Assembly (NCBI GenBank): GCA_963662175.1
Contig: OY759221.1
Span: 32,300,045-32,364,044 of the forward strand
Length of the DNA stretch: 64,000 nucleotides
Direction: 5' to 3'
From: Aradus depressus
Taxonomy: Eukaryota > Arthropoda > Insecta > Hemiptera > Aradidae
A model generated the notes under the pieces. It worked only from the letters and a program-made list of their open reading frames with translations. It was not told the DNA's origin and did not search any database. Made by a program: the position numbers and the translations under genes. Each line of letters begins with the position of its first letter. Positions within the stretch are counted from its first letter, which is position 1. This document shows positions 46,316 through 56,590 of this stretch, piece after piece.

Positions 46316-46918
46316 TTGTTGGAGTTGCACGATTCAGTTAATAGTTACTTACAGAGTGACCTACCATTGTCAAGTATTAGATTAATAATTAAACTTAGAG
46401 GTGAACTGCTGCATCTAAGCTATACACCTATCAATCAATATACCTCCGAAAATATGGACTTTGTATGCCCAATGTGTTACAGCCCCTGTAAAGAAGATCT
46501 ATATCACTTCCTCATTACCTGTCCCAAATATGATGATTTAAAGAATAAAAGATTTAAAAACAACATAGATACTTCATTTATGTTGGAATTATTAAATGGT
46601 AAAGATTGGCAACTACTGGTAAATTATTGCAAAAAGGCTTACGTTTTCAGAAACTGTGAATTAAATAAATAAATAAATAGGAACAAAGATATATTTATTA
46701 TTTTATTTTATTTGTATTTTAAAAAGAAAAATGTGTTGTTAATAAGTTTATAAGAAATAAGATTATAAGTTTCTAAGATAATATTATTTATGTAAATCTA
46801 GACTCCTCAAGACGGATTAGGCCATTGAGTTTGTCTTCATAAAAGGTCACATTATTGTATATATGTTTTGTATGTAATTTTATATTATGTTAATTGAATA
46901 AAGACTTTACTACTACTA
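46316..46918 (+). mobile_element. 5'-truncated non-LTR retrotransposon: C-terminal Zn-knuckle and 3' UTR
   Basis: The open frame 46229-46672 (147 codons, no ATG start) enters from the flanking duplication. The element's own part begins near residue 30 ('LLELHDSVNSYLQ'). Residues 76-105 read 'FVCPMCYSPCKEDLYHFLIT' then 'CPKYDDLKNKRF', the CxxC...H....C motif that ends many LINE ORF2 proteins. RT and endonuclease are absent. The 3' UTR has AATAAA at about 46894 and ends in a short TAC repeat ('tttactactactaca') rather than poly(A). Direct repeats of ~120 bp flank it. The coding frame has no stop, suggesting a fairly recent insertion. The clade is unresolved. Confidence 0.78.
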
Positions 46919-47050
46919 CATATAAATGGTTAGTAATAGCCGCTGATGATTGGCTAACGTGCCCCCCCCCCCCCCCCCCTCCCAAAGAAAATATCCTAGG
47001 TACGCCTACGCGTCCAAAGCTTTGTTATCGCACTAGACTCCAATATTTTC
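46919..47050 (+). repeat. Right copy of ~120-bp target-site duplication
   Basis: Matches 46197-46315 up to 'gactccaatatttt', then diverges ('ccctttt' here, 'gttggag' at the left copy where the LINE begins). Confidence 0.88.
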
Positions 47051-47500
47051 CCTTTTCTGGCCCCATTCCTCTTGTTAAAGGCTAAAGGTAATCTTGGTGA
47101 AAAGGGATCGTTTTTGTCAACTGGAGATACATATCAGAGGTGATTCTTTACCTAGACCAGTGGCCGGTGTCGAAGAAGGATCGGTATATATCTTGCTGAA
47201 GAGGACAACGAAGAGAGGCTTGTAAGGGAGTAATGTATCAGTCACATCCCTCAAGATAGGGCGGAGAAACTAACATTTTGAAACCAATCCAAGAAAACTC
47301 CAAAATAAATCTGTCATTCTCAATGTATGTAATGTTGCAGCTATTTAGTCAACTACTTCCCCAACTATATGATGTATGAAGGAAGTTATATAATCTGGAA
47401 GAAATTCCATGGAGTTTTCATGAAAAATTCAAGTTTTCCGACCATCTGCTTACAAAAATGAAAAAAAAATTGCTCTTAGTCCTATATTGTGGTGTACAAT
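47051..47500. other. Unassigned sequence with a family C-like start
   Basis: 47360-47470 resembles the family C 5' segment ('gaaggaagttatataatctg', 'ttttccgaccatctgc'). No gene was seen. Confidence 0.4.
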
Positions 47501-47508
47501 ATGTACAC

Positions 47509-48212
47509 TAGGGTGGAACGAAAAAATCACCTTTTGATTTTTAATTTGGAATAGCGCGGAAAAGTTGCCTTTTAGTGTAGATAAGATAAATAAAAAATAT
47601 GAAAAATATTGGAGTACGTCTTGAGGTGCCGCAAGGACCTTAAAGTTTCATAAAAACACACTTTTTTGAAACTTTTTCAAAAATTTTTGCGTGTCTGATT
47701 ATGTGATTTTAATTAGGAATAGCGCAGAAAAGTTGCCTTTTAGTGTAGAGAAGATAAATTAAAAATATTAAAAATATTGGAGTACGTCTTGAGGTGCCGC
47801 AAGGACCAGTTTAATGTGGCAATGAAGTAGAAACAAACATTTTGCAGCTGTAACATTTGTAATCATTAAGGATACAGAAGTAAGAAATACAAAGTTTGAC
47901 ATTACAAAATTTTTTTTTTTTTATTATATTTTATAATTAATAATTTTTTCCAATTCTAATGCTTATATATGTATTTAAAACCATCTTTTGTAACATTATA
48001 TGTACGAGAAATTCATAAAAAATAATTTATCAAAGTTTAAAATTTTTCAATTTTTTTTACAAACTTTAAGCTCTTTGCGGCACCTCAAGATGTTGTAGTA
48101 TTGCAACCAATTTTTTTTTTTATTCTTTTTGAACTTAAAATGCAACTTTTCTCCACTATTACCAAACTAATAACTAAAAAAAAATTTAAAAGGCCATTTT
48201 AGTTCCGCCCTA
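47509..48212 (+). mobile_element. hAT-like MITE copy 3
   Basis: The ends are TAGGGTGGAACG and the inverse of TAGGGCGGAACT, flanked by an exact 8-bp TSD ATGTACAC (47501-47508 and 48213-48220). It has the same orientation as copy 1 with 704 bp and no internal 170-bp expansion. There is no ORF. The target resembles that of copy 1 (ATGTACAT). Confidence 0.92.
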
Positions 48213-48220
48213 ATGTACAC

Positions 48221-48790
48221 ACATTAACAACGTAAAAAGTTTATGAAATTTAAACAAAAAAAAAAAAAAAAGAAGAGGGGCTAAAATTTGCTGGCATCCG
48301 AATAACTGAATTAGAAGGTCGAATAAGGTGATGAATCTTATTCCAGTGAACAAAATGTTTTTCTGAAACTAACTACCTTTAATATGTGTACGTGTCTGAA
48401 GGTTTGTAGGTTGGTCTGTTAATAACGCAACAACAGACAAATCAACTTTGAACAAACTGACATTTTGTTGTGATTCATATTTAATACTAGTTGTGTTATT
48501 CAGCGTTGCCCTGGAAATTCACCACCTATCACGCATGCCTTTACGAAGTGTCTAACAACATTTATTTTCAATCAGGATGTCTTGAGAAATTTCTTCGATA
48601 CATTTCCCTGCTCTTCTGAGATGATATATCTTCGAAATTGTCTCTTGAACGCTCTGAAATAGTGTAGGGATACGTATCGATATACGATATATCAGGGATT
48701 TCTATATTATTTAGCGTAGGTACCATCGATATTTTTGTACAAATATAGATATTTTTTTGCATTTTAACAGCTGATATATGCATTTGATAG
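48221..48790. other. Unassigned AT-rich DNA
   Basis: 48660-48760 has clustered ATCGATAT/TATCGATA words similar to 54655-54720 and 55125-55190, a simple dispersed repeat. No gene was seen. Confidence 0.4.
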
Positions 48791-48795
48791 GTTTT

Positions 48796-49117
48796 ATGAC
48801 TCATGCCCGGCTTTAACTACGAGGTCATACCGCCTACTAGCAGAGAGCTCTTTCGTCACTCTGGTGAACATGAGCCCGACTCTACTGTGGGAGTCCTAAA
48901 TTTTGCCTACCCTAAATTTAAATTCACCTAAGGCAGGGGTCTTTACCTGACATCGTACAAGCTCGGGACCATCGCTTAACGTCCCATCCGAAGGACGGCG
49001 TGCTTAAGTTTATTTACCTCCCAGATAAAATAAACTAAGGGCCTCGGTCGGGTTTCGAACCCACATTCTTGAGCTCAGAAGGCCAGCATGCATACCACTG
49101 ACCTACCGGCGCCCTCT
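48796..49117 (-). repeat. SINE family B, full-length
   Basis: On the minus strand: head 'gggcgccggtaggtcagtgg', B box 'gggttcgaaaccc', 'ccttcggatgggacgttaag', 'tgtacgatgtcaggtaaag', tail 'ctagtaggcggtatgacctc' and 'gccgggcatgagtc'. Read on the plus strand it is the clearest local alignment partner for satellite module 1. Confidence 0.92.
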
Positions 49118-49187
49118 CCTGTAATTATATTTTTTAACATAGATGTAATAATATAATCATGAATTTAAAAGCACTTTTTAAATATTT

Positions 49188-49285
49188 GGGAGGAAAAATC
49201 TTTGAGCACTTCGTCCTTCGGATGAGTCCCGAGCTAAACTTCGGTTGGCAAAATTTAGAATTCACATTGTAGAGTCGGGCTAACC
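49188..49285 (+). repeat. SINE family B, deleted fragment
   Basis: 'gcacttcgtccttcggatga' joined to 'ggcaaaatttagaattcaca' and 'gtagagtcgggct', with the centre missing. Confidence 0.65.
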
Positions 49286-49700
49286 AGCTATCAGTGTTAT
49301 ATATATTTTCAAATGTACACTTTCGTCTTGCAACCAACCAACAAAATAGTGTTATACGCTGAAATTCCTGTATGTTGCCTCCTCCCCAAAGGCGTATTTC
49401 ATTTACCAAAGCGACAAAACAAGTTCAGAATGAGAGAGATCCATTAAGCGATAGAGACCTGCCGAATTCTTTATGCTCTCTATGTTATTCAAGTATTCTC
49501 TCTTTCCCGGCCTCTGCATTGCGGGGGACATCTCCTCTACGCCACGAGGAAAAAAATATATATATTTATACTCGTATATACTCGGATCCAGCGTTCTCAG
49601 CTCGAAATTATCATTAAGAACTTACCATGAAAATATTTATTTCATTTATATAAATTATTTAATATTCTAAGTTGAGAAACGCGGACATATTGTGGAAACT
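49286..49700. other. Unassigned AT-rich DNA
   Basis: No feature recognised; overlapping short plus-strand frames only. Confidence 0.35.
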
Positions 49701-49707
49701 TGTAATA

Positions 49708-49936
49708 AATAAATAAAACAAACTTATTTTTGAAATATTGTCTATTCCACTAAAGATATATATTCATATATAACTACCGGTTTCGGCTTTATACCATCGT
49801 CAGGTCTAGTTATGAACTAAGACTTAGTTCATAACTAGACCTGACGATGGTATAAAGCCGAAACCGGTAGTTATATATGAATATATATCTTTAGTGGAAT
49901 AGACAATATTTCAAAAATAAGTTTGTTTTATTTATT
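49708..49936. mobile_element. Perfect 114-bp-arm foldback with hammerhead-like cores
   Basis: The arms (49708-49821 and 49823-49936) are perfect reverse complements around a single central base at 49822. Each arm carries, reading outward from the centre, CTGACGA, a short hairpin ('ggtataaagcc') and GAAACCGGT, then 'tttagtggaatagacaatat'. Sequence similarity to 7494-7566, 43903 and 52410-52612 marks a dispersed family. The core resembles the hammerhead ribozymes known from Penelope-like element terminal repeats; no Penelope RT was seen nearby. Confidence 0.85.
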
Positions 49937-50049
49937 AATTATTTAATATTATTATTATTATTTTTGTTATTACTTTGTAATGAATAACATAATTGTAATG
50001 ATGCAACAATCAGTGATTTAGTTTTTGACCATTTACAATCTCATCTGTC

Positions 50050-50380
50050 TGTCAAAATCTGATTCGATTTTGACTGAAATCAGACGAAAAATAAGACCAC
50101 TTCACTTCGGGGGCCAAGTACATTTTAAAATATATATCCAATATTTATGACCTAATGAAAAATCTTTTCAAATAAATGTTGTAGAAAAAAACTGAAAGAC
50201 TTAATTTGTAAGAAATGTCGCCAAATTTGCCGAAAATGATCCTGAAATGTCATTTTGTATCAGTTTTTTTTTATGTTGGCAAACATTTCTGCGATTCGAT
50301 AAATAATAATAGTTATACAAGATTTATGTTGTTATTTATACCATTTTTTTTAGACGTTTTGCTCGATTTAGGCGAGAACG
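50050..50380 (+). repeat. Family D repeat fragment
   Basis: 'ttgactgaaatcagacgaaa', 'ccacttcacttcgggggcca', 'tatttatgacctaatgaaaa' and 'aataaatgttgtagaaaaa' match family D. It continues past the SINE-A insertion at 50384-50559 into 50570-50760. Confidence 0.7.
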
Positions 50381-50383
50381 AAT

Positions 50384-50559
50384 AATGCATATTAGCCATG
50401 TCACTATGTTATCTAGTTATCTATGACGTCCATGGCCCCGGGAGGGAGTTCTATCTCTGAAATAAAACTCACTCCCGGATGGGATTCGAACCCGCAAACC
50501 ATGGTGAGATCATGCGACCAAAACCCTACTCTCTAGCCCGCATGGCCACTATGGCACCC
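50384..50559 (-). repeat. SINE family A, full-length body
   Basis: On the minus strand: head 'gccatagtggccatgcgggc', B box 'gggttcgaatccc', body 'gggccatggacgtc', 'catggctaatatgcatt'. The A tail is absent. It splits a family D copy. Confidence 0.88.
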
Positions 50560-50865
50560 TAGAAAATATTTTAAAAGTGTAAAGCATAGCACCGAATTTC
50601 AAAATATGTTTTTATTATGAGCAGTTTTTCATTAAAAATTATTTAAAAAAATGTGATGTGACCTCTACATCTTTTTTCCCCCCTCAAAATGATTTCATAT
50701 TGTCATTACTATCTCATTTATGAAAATAATGTGTTGCTGTCAGCGGCTTTCTTCTTTTTTTCATTGTATAAAGTAATTATGAGAGTGACTTTCTTTTACC
50801 CAAATACAAGATAACAGTAATGTCAGTATGAAATTAATTTTCTAAATGATTTTGTTCAGATCTAA

Positions 50866-51701
50866 AGGCCCGTTTACACGCTCAAGCCATTTGCACAAAC
50901 TGGGTTGCGCAAGACAGTTTGTGCAAATGAACTGAATGAAATGTTGCCGTTCACTCGTTCAGTTTGACTTGCAAAAGTGTGAAGTGAGGAACCCTGAAAA
51001 TTGTAGTTCGCTGGGTTCAAAATGGAAAATTTTAACGAAGAACTAATTCTTGCAACGGCTGCGGTTTGCATTATTAAAAAAAAAAGATCAAATTGAAGGT
51101 GAATAAAAGGAAATGGTCTAAACCATGGTTGCTATAAAGGGATTTGTTTTTTATACCAATTTAATAGCCAAATAACGCAGTGAGCCTGACGATTTTCGCA
51201 ACTATTTGCGTATGGACGAAGCCACATACCAGCATTTGCTAAATTTAATTACACCAATAATTTTAAGAGCAGACTCTGTTATGAGACGTGCAATTACCCC
51301 CCATGAACGGCTATCAGCTACGCTGAGATTTTTGGCAACAGGGAGTAGTTATGAAGATTTAAAATTTTCCACATGTATTTCCAAACCAGCTCTAAGTGCT
51401 GAAATTCCAGAAACATGCGACGCAATTTACAAGGCATTAAAAAACACATTTCTGAAGGTAAGTTTATTGTATATTAATAAAAAGCGCATGCCCAAGGTTG
51501 GAGCTGAGGCTTGAGCATCGTTTAGACGCTCATGCCAATACACCAACCTCAAGCCGATTTTCTGTCGAGACAGATTTTACTCAAGCCAAACTATTTGGCT
51601 TGTGCAAACTTCATGCCTGCGTTCATACGCAACAATTTACTTGTGCAAACTGGCTTGCGCGAGCCAATTTGTGCAAATGGCTTGAGCGTGTAAACGGGTC
51701 T
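50866..51701 (+). mobile_element. Harbinger-like DNA transposon, non-autonomous, with TIRs and TAA target duplication
   Basis: Terminal inverted repeats of about 48 bp start AGGCCCGTTTACACGCTCAA on the left and AGACCCGTTTACACGCTCAA (read inward) on the right, with few mismatches. The 3-bp TAA flanks both ends (50863-50865 and 51702-51704), as expected for PIF/Harbinger. The interior carries the N-terminal part of a transposase (separate entry). The 836-bp length and missing catalytic half make it non-autonomous. Confidence 0.9.
51022..51462 (+). pseudogene. Harbinger transposase, N-terminal exons (truncated)
   Basis: The first segment (51022-51100) translates from an ATG to 'MENFNEELILATAAVCIIKK', then a stop. 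The basic KKR/WxKPW-type stretch that normally follows is frameshifted. The second (from about 51179) reads 'DFRNYLRMDEATYQHLLNLI', then 'MRRAITPHERLSATLRFLAT' and 'GSSYEDLKFS'. These match the N-terminal part of HARBI1-like proteins ('FRM....F..LL..I.P.I...D..MR..I.P.ERL..TLRFLATG'). An 'aag|gtaagt' donor sits near 51456-51462. The DDE nuclease core is absent, so no active enzyme can be made. It lies entirely within the TIRs. Confidence 0.8.
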
Positions 51702-51751
51702 TAAGATAGCATAATATGCTATCTTAAGACCCGTTTACACGCTCAAGCCAT
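51677..51751. repeat. Perfect 37-bp-arm palindrome joining the Harbinger right end to an extra inverted terminus
   Basis: The arms 51677-51713 and 51715-51751 are perfect reverse complements around 51714. The left arm is the element's right terminus plus 'taagatagcata'; the right arm is a solitary inverted copy of the same terminus. Confidence 0.92.
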
Positions 51752-51769
51752 ATAATGTGTCTTCTTCAT

Positions 51770-51975
51770 TTCGAATTTCAAGTTCATAGCTACAATCGTT
51801 TTTGAGTAAGAGCGCTCACAACTTTTCAATCACACACACACACACACATATACACAAAGAAAATGGTCATGAGTATTCACGGGACCTTGACACGTAAAAA
51901 TTTGAATTGAAAACTAGATCTCGAATTTTCGCAAGATCTCAATACTTCATTATACTATAGGTATAGGAAAGTAAT
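51770..51975 (-). repeat. Family D end fragment with CA microsatellite
   Basis: 'gctacaatcgtttttgagta', 'agcgctcacaacttttcaat', a (CA)n run at 51831-51848, then 'tctcgaattttcgcaagatc' and 'tactataggtataggaaagt', the characteristic family D terminus. Confidence 0.65.
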
Positions 51976-51984
51976 GATTAAGTC

Positions 51985-52880
51985 GGCACTGAATCACCGG
52001 CAATGTACTTCCCCAGAACGAATTAATCAATTAACTTTTTGCTCCCTCAACAAAGCCGACCGTTTGCGCTGATATTCATCAGTTAAATTCATTACATCGG
52101 CAGTTATTAGGATTTTTGAATTGAGTCCCCTCCCCTGAACCACCCTTCACTTCAGCCGATATCCCTGAAATTTGACAGGTTATGGTTTTTTAAATATGAA
52201 ATTTCATGTCGATACATTCATTACAACGGCAGTTATTGAAGTTTTTGATTTGAGTCCCCTCTGATCTCCTTCTTCCCTTCTGCGATTCTACTGAAAATTT
52301 ATGTATCGTCCTTATGTAGTTTTGAATTCACATGTGAAATTTTGTATCAATACACTTATTCTATTTGAATGTCCGAATACATTTTTTTTGCGTTGTGTTG
52401 ATATAGTGGAAATGCTAATAAATAAAATAAAATGATAGATAAAACACTTTTTTGAACACTAATATTGTCTAATTCCTACAAACATATACTTAAACCTTGT
52501 ACTGACGATGGCGTAAGCCCAAACCGGTACGCATTTAAGTATATGTTTGTGGAATTAGACAATATAAGTGTTCAAAAAAGTGTTTTATCTATCATTTTAT
52601 TTTACTTATTCTATTGGCAGTTATTAGAGCTTTTATGTTAAGCCACCCCCCGAATCCCTTCTTCCCTTCGGTCGATTTGACTGAAAATCAATAGGTGGCG
52701 TCGTTAGAGTGTTTTGGATTCACATATAAAATTTCGTGTCGATGTATTCATTCTATCGGGAGTTATCGTGTTCATTTGTACTCTAGAGGTCGTAAAACGG
52801 GAAATTCCGTTGTAAACTCCGCATCAAATTTTTGACAGATTACATAACTTTCCCTACACTTCATATAGCTGGGGATGTGT
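51985..52880 (-). repeat. Family C repeat, antisense, split by a foldback
   Basis: 'gaatcaccggcaatgtactt', 'gcagttattaggatttttga' and 'cgatacattcattacaacgg' precede, and 'ttggcagttattagagcttt', 'gtgtcgatgtattcattcta' and 'actctagaggtcgtaaaacg' follow, the foldback at 52384-52615. Confidence 0.72.
52410..52612. mobile_element. Foldback element with hammerhead-like core inside family C
   Basis: The arms at about 52420-52492 and 52538-52610 are inverted copies ('gataaaacacttttttgaac', 'gtttgtggaattagacaata'). The spacer has CTGACGA (52502-52508), a GGC-GTAA-GCC hairpin and CAAACCGGT, where the other members have GAAACCGGT. This single change would hit an invariant core G. Confidence 0.8.
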
Positions 52881-53171
52881 GTTAAGGTTTAATATAAATA
52901 AATATTAATATCATTATTATATCCAATACCTAAGCAGTAAAATATCAGCTCTTATAGATTTTTTTTTCTTCAAATTTTTTCATTGTTGGATGTTGGGAAC
53001 GTGTTTGTAGTGTATTTAACCTGAGGGCTAGGTTGGAAAGCCCAGGTTGACAGACATGATAGGTGGAGGGTGCTCAAGACGTGTCAAGGGTCTTCTTGGT
53101 CGCCTCTCTTCACTGAACAAAGTTATTTTGGCCTGGTGGGGGTGCTCCGAGGTTGAGTCTCCTATTATTTA

Positions 53172-54265
53172 TAATATCTATAGTATAAGAAAGTATTCTA
53201 ATTGTCAGAAAATCCGAGATCGAGGTTTCCTACTGATTTTCACATTTCAAGGTCCTCTGAATATGTTTTGATCATTTTCGCGATGATTTCTGTACTTGTG
53301 TGTATGAAATGAAAAGTTGTGAGCGCTTTAACTAAAAAACGATTGTAGCAATGAAGTTGAAATTTGAAATGAAAATTGATAACAGATCTGGTTAGATTTT
53401 GGCAGAAATCAGACTACAAACTAAACTACTTTACTTCGGGGCCTGAGTACGTCTTATAAGACACCGCTTATATTTATGACGTAATCAAAAATACCTTCAA
53501 ATAAAAGTTGTAGAGAAACGAAGAATCCGGTTAAAAAGTATTTTTGAAATCCATTTTTTTTAGACATTTTCTTAATTTACGCAAGAATGTTAAGTCTAAA
53601 TTTTTTATTAAATTTCCAACTGTCAAAATGCCCTAATATTTTTTAGATAAGACCAATACATACTAAGTTACAGCGATCCAAAGAATGTACCATAAATTTT
53701 TATGGAAAATAGTTCAAAAAACTTTAAATTCTAACGAATGACTATAATTTTAAAATATATATTTTTGTATTGGTAGTTTTTTATTTAAAAAAATAAAAAT
53801 TGAAATATATGTTGTTTGATAATAACACAACTTGCTTATACCCACCATTTTTTTAAATTACACTCTCTCCCCCTTCTTTCTCTAAAATTCATTTCATATT
53901 GGCAATACTGGGTATAAGAAAGTCACCCTCAGAATTCCGCTGTACAATGAAACAGAGTCCAACATATTTGGGTTATATTGGTTGTATCTCACATCTGAGG
54001 CCAAATGGTTATCGGTGGTTGGTTCCACATGGTTACCGGCTGGCCGCCATTATCCGCCGGCTCACCTCAGCACCCACATCGTTGGCCCGGTCTATATATG
54101 AGCCCAGGTAGACAAAGTCCTTAACCGTCTCGAGTGAATACTCGACAACTTGAAGAGGGTTTAGGTTAAAACGTATTCAGAGGACCTTAAAATATGAAAA
54201 TCTGTTGGAAATTCGATCTCAGATTTTCTGACGATTGGCATACTATAGGTATAAGAAAGTAAAAA
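53172..54265. mobile_element. Family D: TIR element, complete copy, with an RTE fragment inside
   Basis: 'gtcagaaaatccgagatcga' to 'ttcaaggtcctctgaat' (53197-53262) is inverted at 54172-54240 ('attcagaggaccttaaaata' to 'gattttctgacgattg'). Both termini carry 'ctata(g)gtataagaaagt'. Central landmarks are 'acgattgtagcaatgaagtt', 'gcagaaatcagactacaaac' and 'aataaaagttgtagagaaac'. It has no ORF of its own. The element is about 0.9 kb without the RTE piece. Confidence 0.65.
54018..54170 (-). pseudogene. RTE-clade retrotransposon fragment (post-RT region)
   Basis: The minus-strand frame gives 'NPLQVVEYSLETVKDFVYLG', then 'SYIDRANDVGAEVSRRIMAA', then a stop. RTE-type ORF2 proteins carry 'VD.FxYLGSxx..xxDxxxEIxRRIxxA' after the catalytic RT motifs. 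Only about 45 residues are recognisable. It lies within a family D element. The RTE remnant at 59855-60267 covers the next part of the same protein, so both could come from related elements. Confidence 0.75.
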
Positions 54266-54274
54266 GTATTGTGA

Positions 54275-55360
54275 TTAAAAAACCAATTTTCCCCAAAGTA
54301 AAAGCTTGTTGATTTTTGTCCTAAACCAACCAATATCCAATAAAGAAGAAGATTGTGTTGAGGGAGATGCAATATTGTTAAGAAGGGGAACAGAAGACTC
54401 TGTGTATATTAGGGTAGGAGAACGGCAGTAAAAGTACCATTAGAAGAAGAGAGAGCTGGTGATAGTGGAGGCTGGAGACTGGAGGCGGAAGGCTGGAGGC
54501 TGGAGGCTGGTGGTACAATGAATAAAAGATGAGTGGTGAAGAGGCTGATGCTAAACAGGAGTTTTGGTAGGACCTGCATCAGGAGACAACTTACTAACTG
54601 GCTCTGTTTGACCCCGCATACAAACCTTCAAAAACTGACATCCCACTCTAGTAGGGATGGGCGATAGTACTATCGATATATCAATAGTCCAATAGATAGT
54701 CTAAGTAACTATCGATATTAATTTTCCTTCATTAAAGACGATAAGTTTTGAAGAAAGTTATTTTAGAACTTTTACTTTGATGATGGATTTTACTTTGTGC
54801 AAAGTTTTATTCAAACTAGTTCCAACACATCCAATTTAAGGGATACCCTCTTGAGACGCCACCAAGAAACTTATCAACCGGCCCCCCAAGACCAAACAAC
54901 CCACTCCAGAAGCTGGATCACCACTGCCTACCATTAAGTTTTACAAAAGTGTTTTTCGTCAATTAGTAATTCATTTTTTGGTATTATTTTATAAAAGTTG
55001 TTGACGGAAATAAGAATTGTTGAATCTAATGCCATTATAACATTGAGGTAGGACCAATACGACCATATAACGGTCCAAAATTGTAAAATCAATTTTTGGA
55101 GGAAATACTTCAAATTAATTGTTAAATTAATATATCGTATCGCATATCATCGAATTATAATATATATTTTTACTATCGGTATATTCAAAAGGAAAAAATA
55201 AAAACAAAGAAGAAATAAAATATATGTGATTTGGCCATAACTGGACCCTTCCTTCTTCTCAAAATCATTTCATTATTGGGAATAACTCCGCTGGGGTAGA
55301 GGGAGAGAAGGAGAGTGATTTGTAAAAACGTGGTTGGTATAAGAAAGCCCTATTATGGCC
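54275..55360. other. Spacer with GGAGGCT microsatellite, ATCGATA cluster and family D fragment
   Basis: 54467-54511 is a degenerate GGAGGCT/GGAGACT repeat. 54655-54720 begins 'gggatgggcgatagtactat' and continues with TATCGATA words, a dispersed repeat type. 54960-55350 carries diverged family D words ('tcaaaatcatttcattattg', 'gttggtataagaaagccc'). No gene was seen. Confidence 0.5.
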
Positions 55361-56590
55361 ACATTATTTGTTTTCATAATAAACTTTAAAAAATAAAGCT
55401 AAACATTAAGAAAAATTGGAGTAGCAATCCTGTAAATGAAGGGAGTGTTCATTAACTCTTACACTAATTTTCCTGAATGAAATATTTATGAGACTAGAAA
55501 CATTCATTTCCTCATAATTAACATCATTGTGTCTTATTACTTCCTTCTATACTCAGTATATACGGTCAAAAACTCGATGTTGACATTTTACCGGAATTCC
55601 TGGTTTTCTGACCGCATGAACACAAAATCACAAACAAATTCATTTCTGGATATTTGTGTGTTCTGCCTTTTTACTCCATAACTTTAAATAGAGAGAATAT
55701 ATCGATATGAAATGTGGTAAAAAATTTTATGTAAAATAAAATAAATATATAAATAAAATAAAAATAATTGAATTAATAATAATATAAACAATAAATTACC
55801 ACATTTTCTATAGAAATTTTATAACTGGTCTTTTTACTATATTTTTATTTCTACAGTAATTTCGGAAAAGGGCCCTAAAAAAATGTCCAAAGTTCAAGAC
55901 GTGCAATTTTTAAAAGTATATTTAAAAAATTTCAATTAACAAACTTTTTATTTGGGGTTCTAAAGAGATGCTATATGTTTTTTTAAATTTTTTTTCAATA
56001 ATATTAAGTCTAGTCAAAGGTTTTTAAATTATCTTCTGGGCCAACAGGGAAAACGAATGGCATAGAATTTACGAGAACAAATAATTGGGTTTATTTTCTT
56101 ACATCTACATTATAAAATTAAAAACTAAACATTGAAACAAAAATCAAAAGAAAAATCGTAAAAACTAAATTCTTAAAAAACTATTTCAATCTTTTTTCTG
56201 TTTTATATTTTGGCCATTCTTCATATCAAAGTTATATACTTTTTGGGCATATATATATTTTTTTTACATATAAATGAATAACAGTACCTTCTTTGCGGAT
56301 CAATTTTATTGTTAATTCACTCCTACTTTGTTCATCACATCTTAAGCTTAAAACTCTCCATCTTCAGTCAGACCGTCTCACCTCAACCCTGACCTCGACT
56401 CCTCTACACACTAATTCAAAACAACTGATCGTCGTGTTTTGTTTTTTATTCATTCATTATTATTCACTAATTTAGTTGCTTCTTGGATTTTATTTTATAC
56501 TAATAAATTTAGTTAATTTAATATTAATAATTTTAATGTGTGTATTTTTTATACATCACAGCATGAATTCATGAGTTTTCTTTATTTCTT
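55361..56590. other. Unassigned AT-rich DNA
   Basis: No gene or confident repeat. 55550-55730 has faint family C start words. The 60-codon frame at 56293 lacks a recognisable domain. Confidence 0.35.

Noticed and set aside
50874..51071. Minus-strand 65-codon frame in the Harbinger element
   Set aside because: It is antisense to the TIR and the transposase N-terminal segment and shows no domain of its own.
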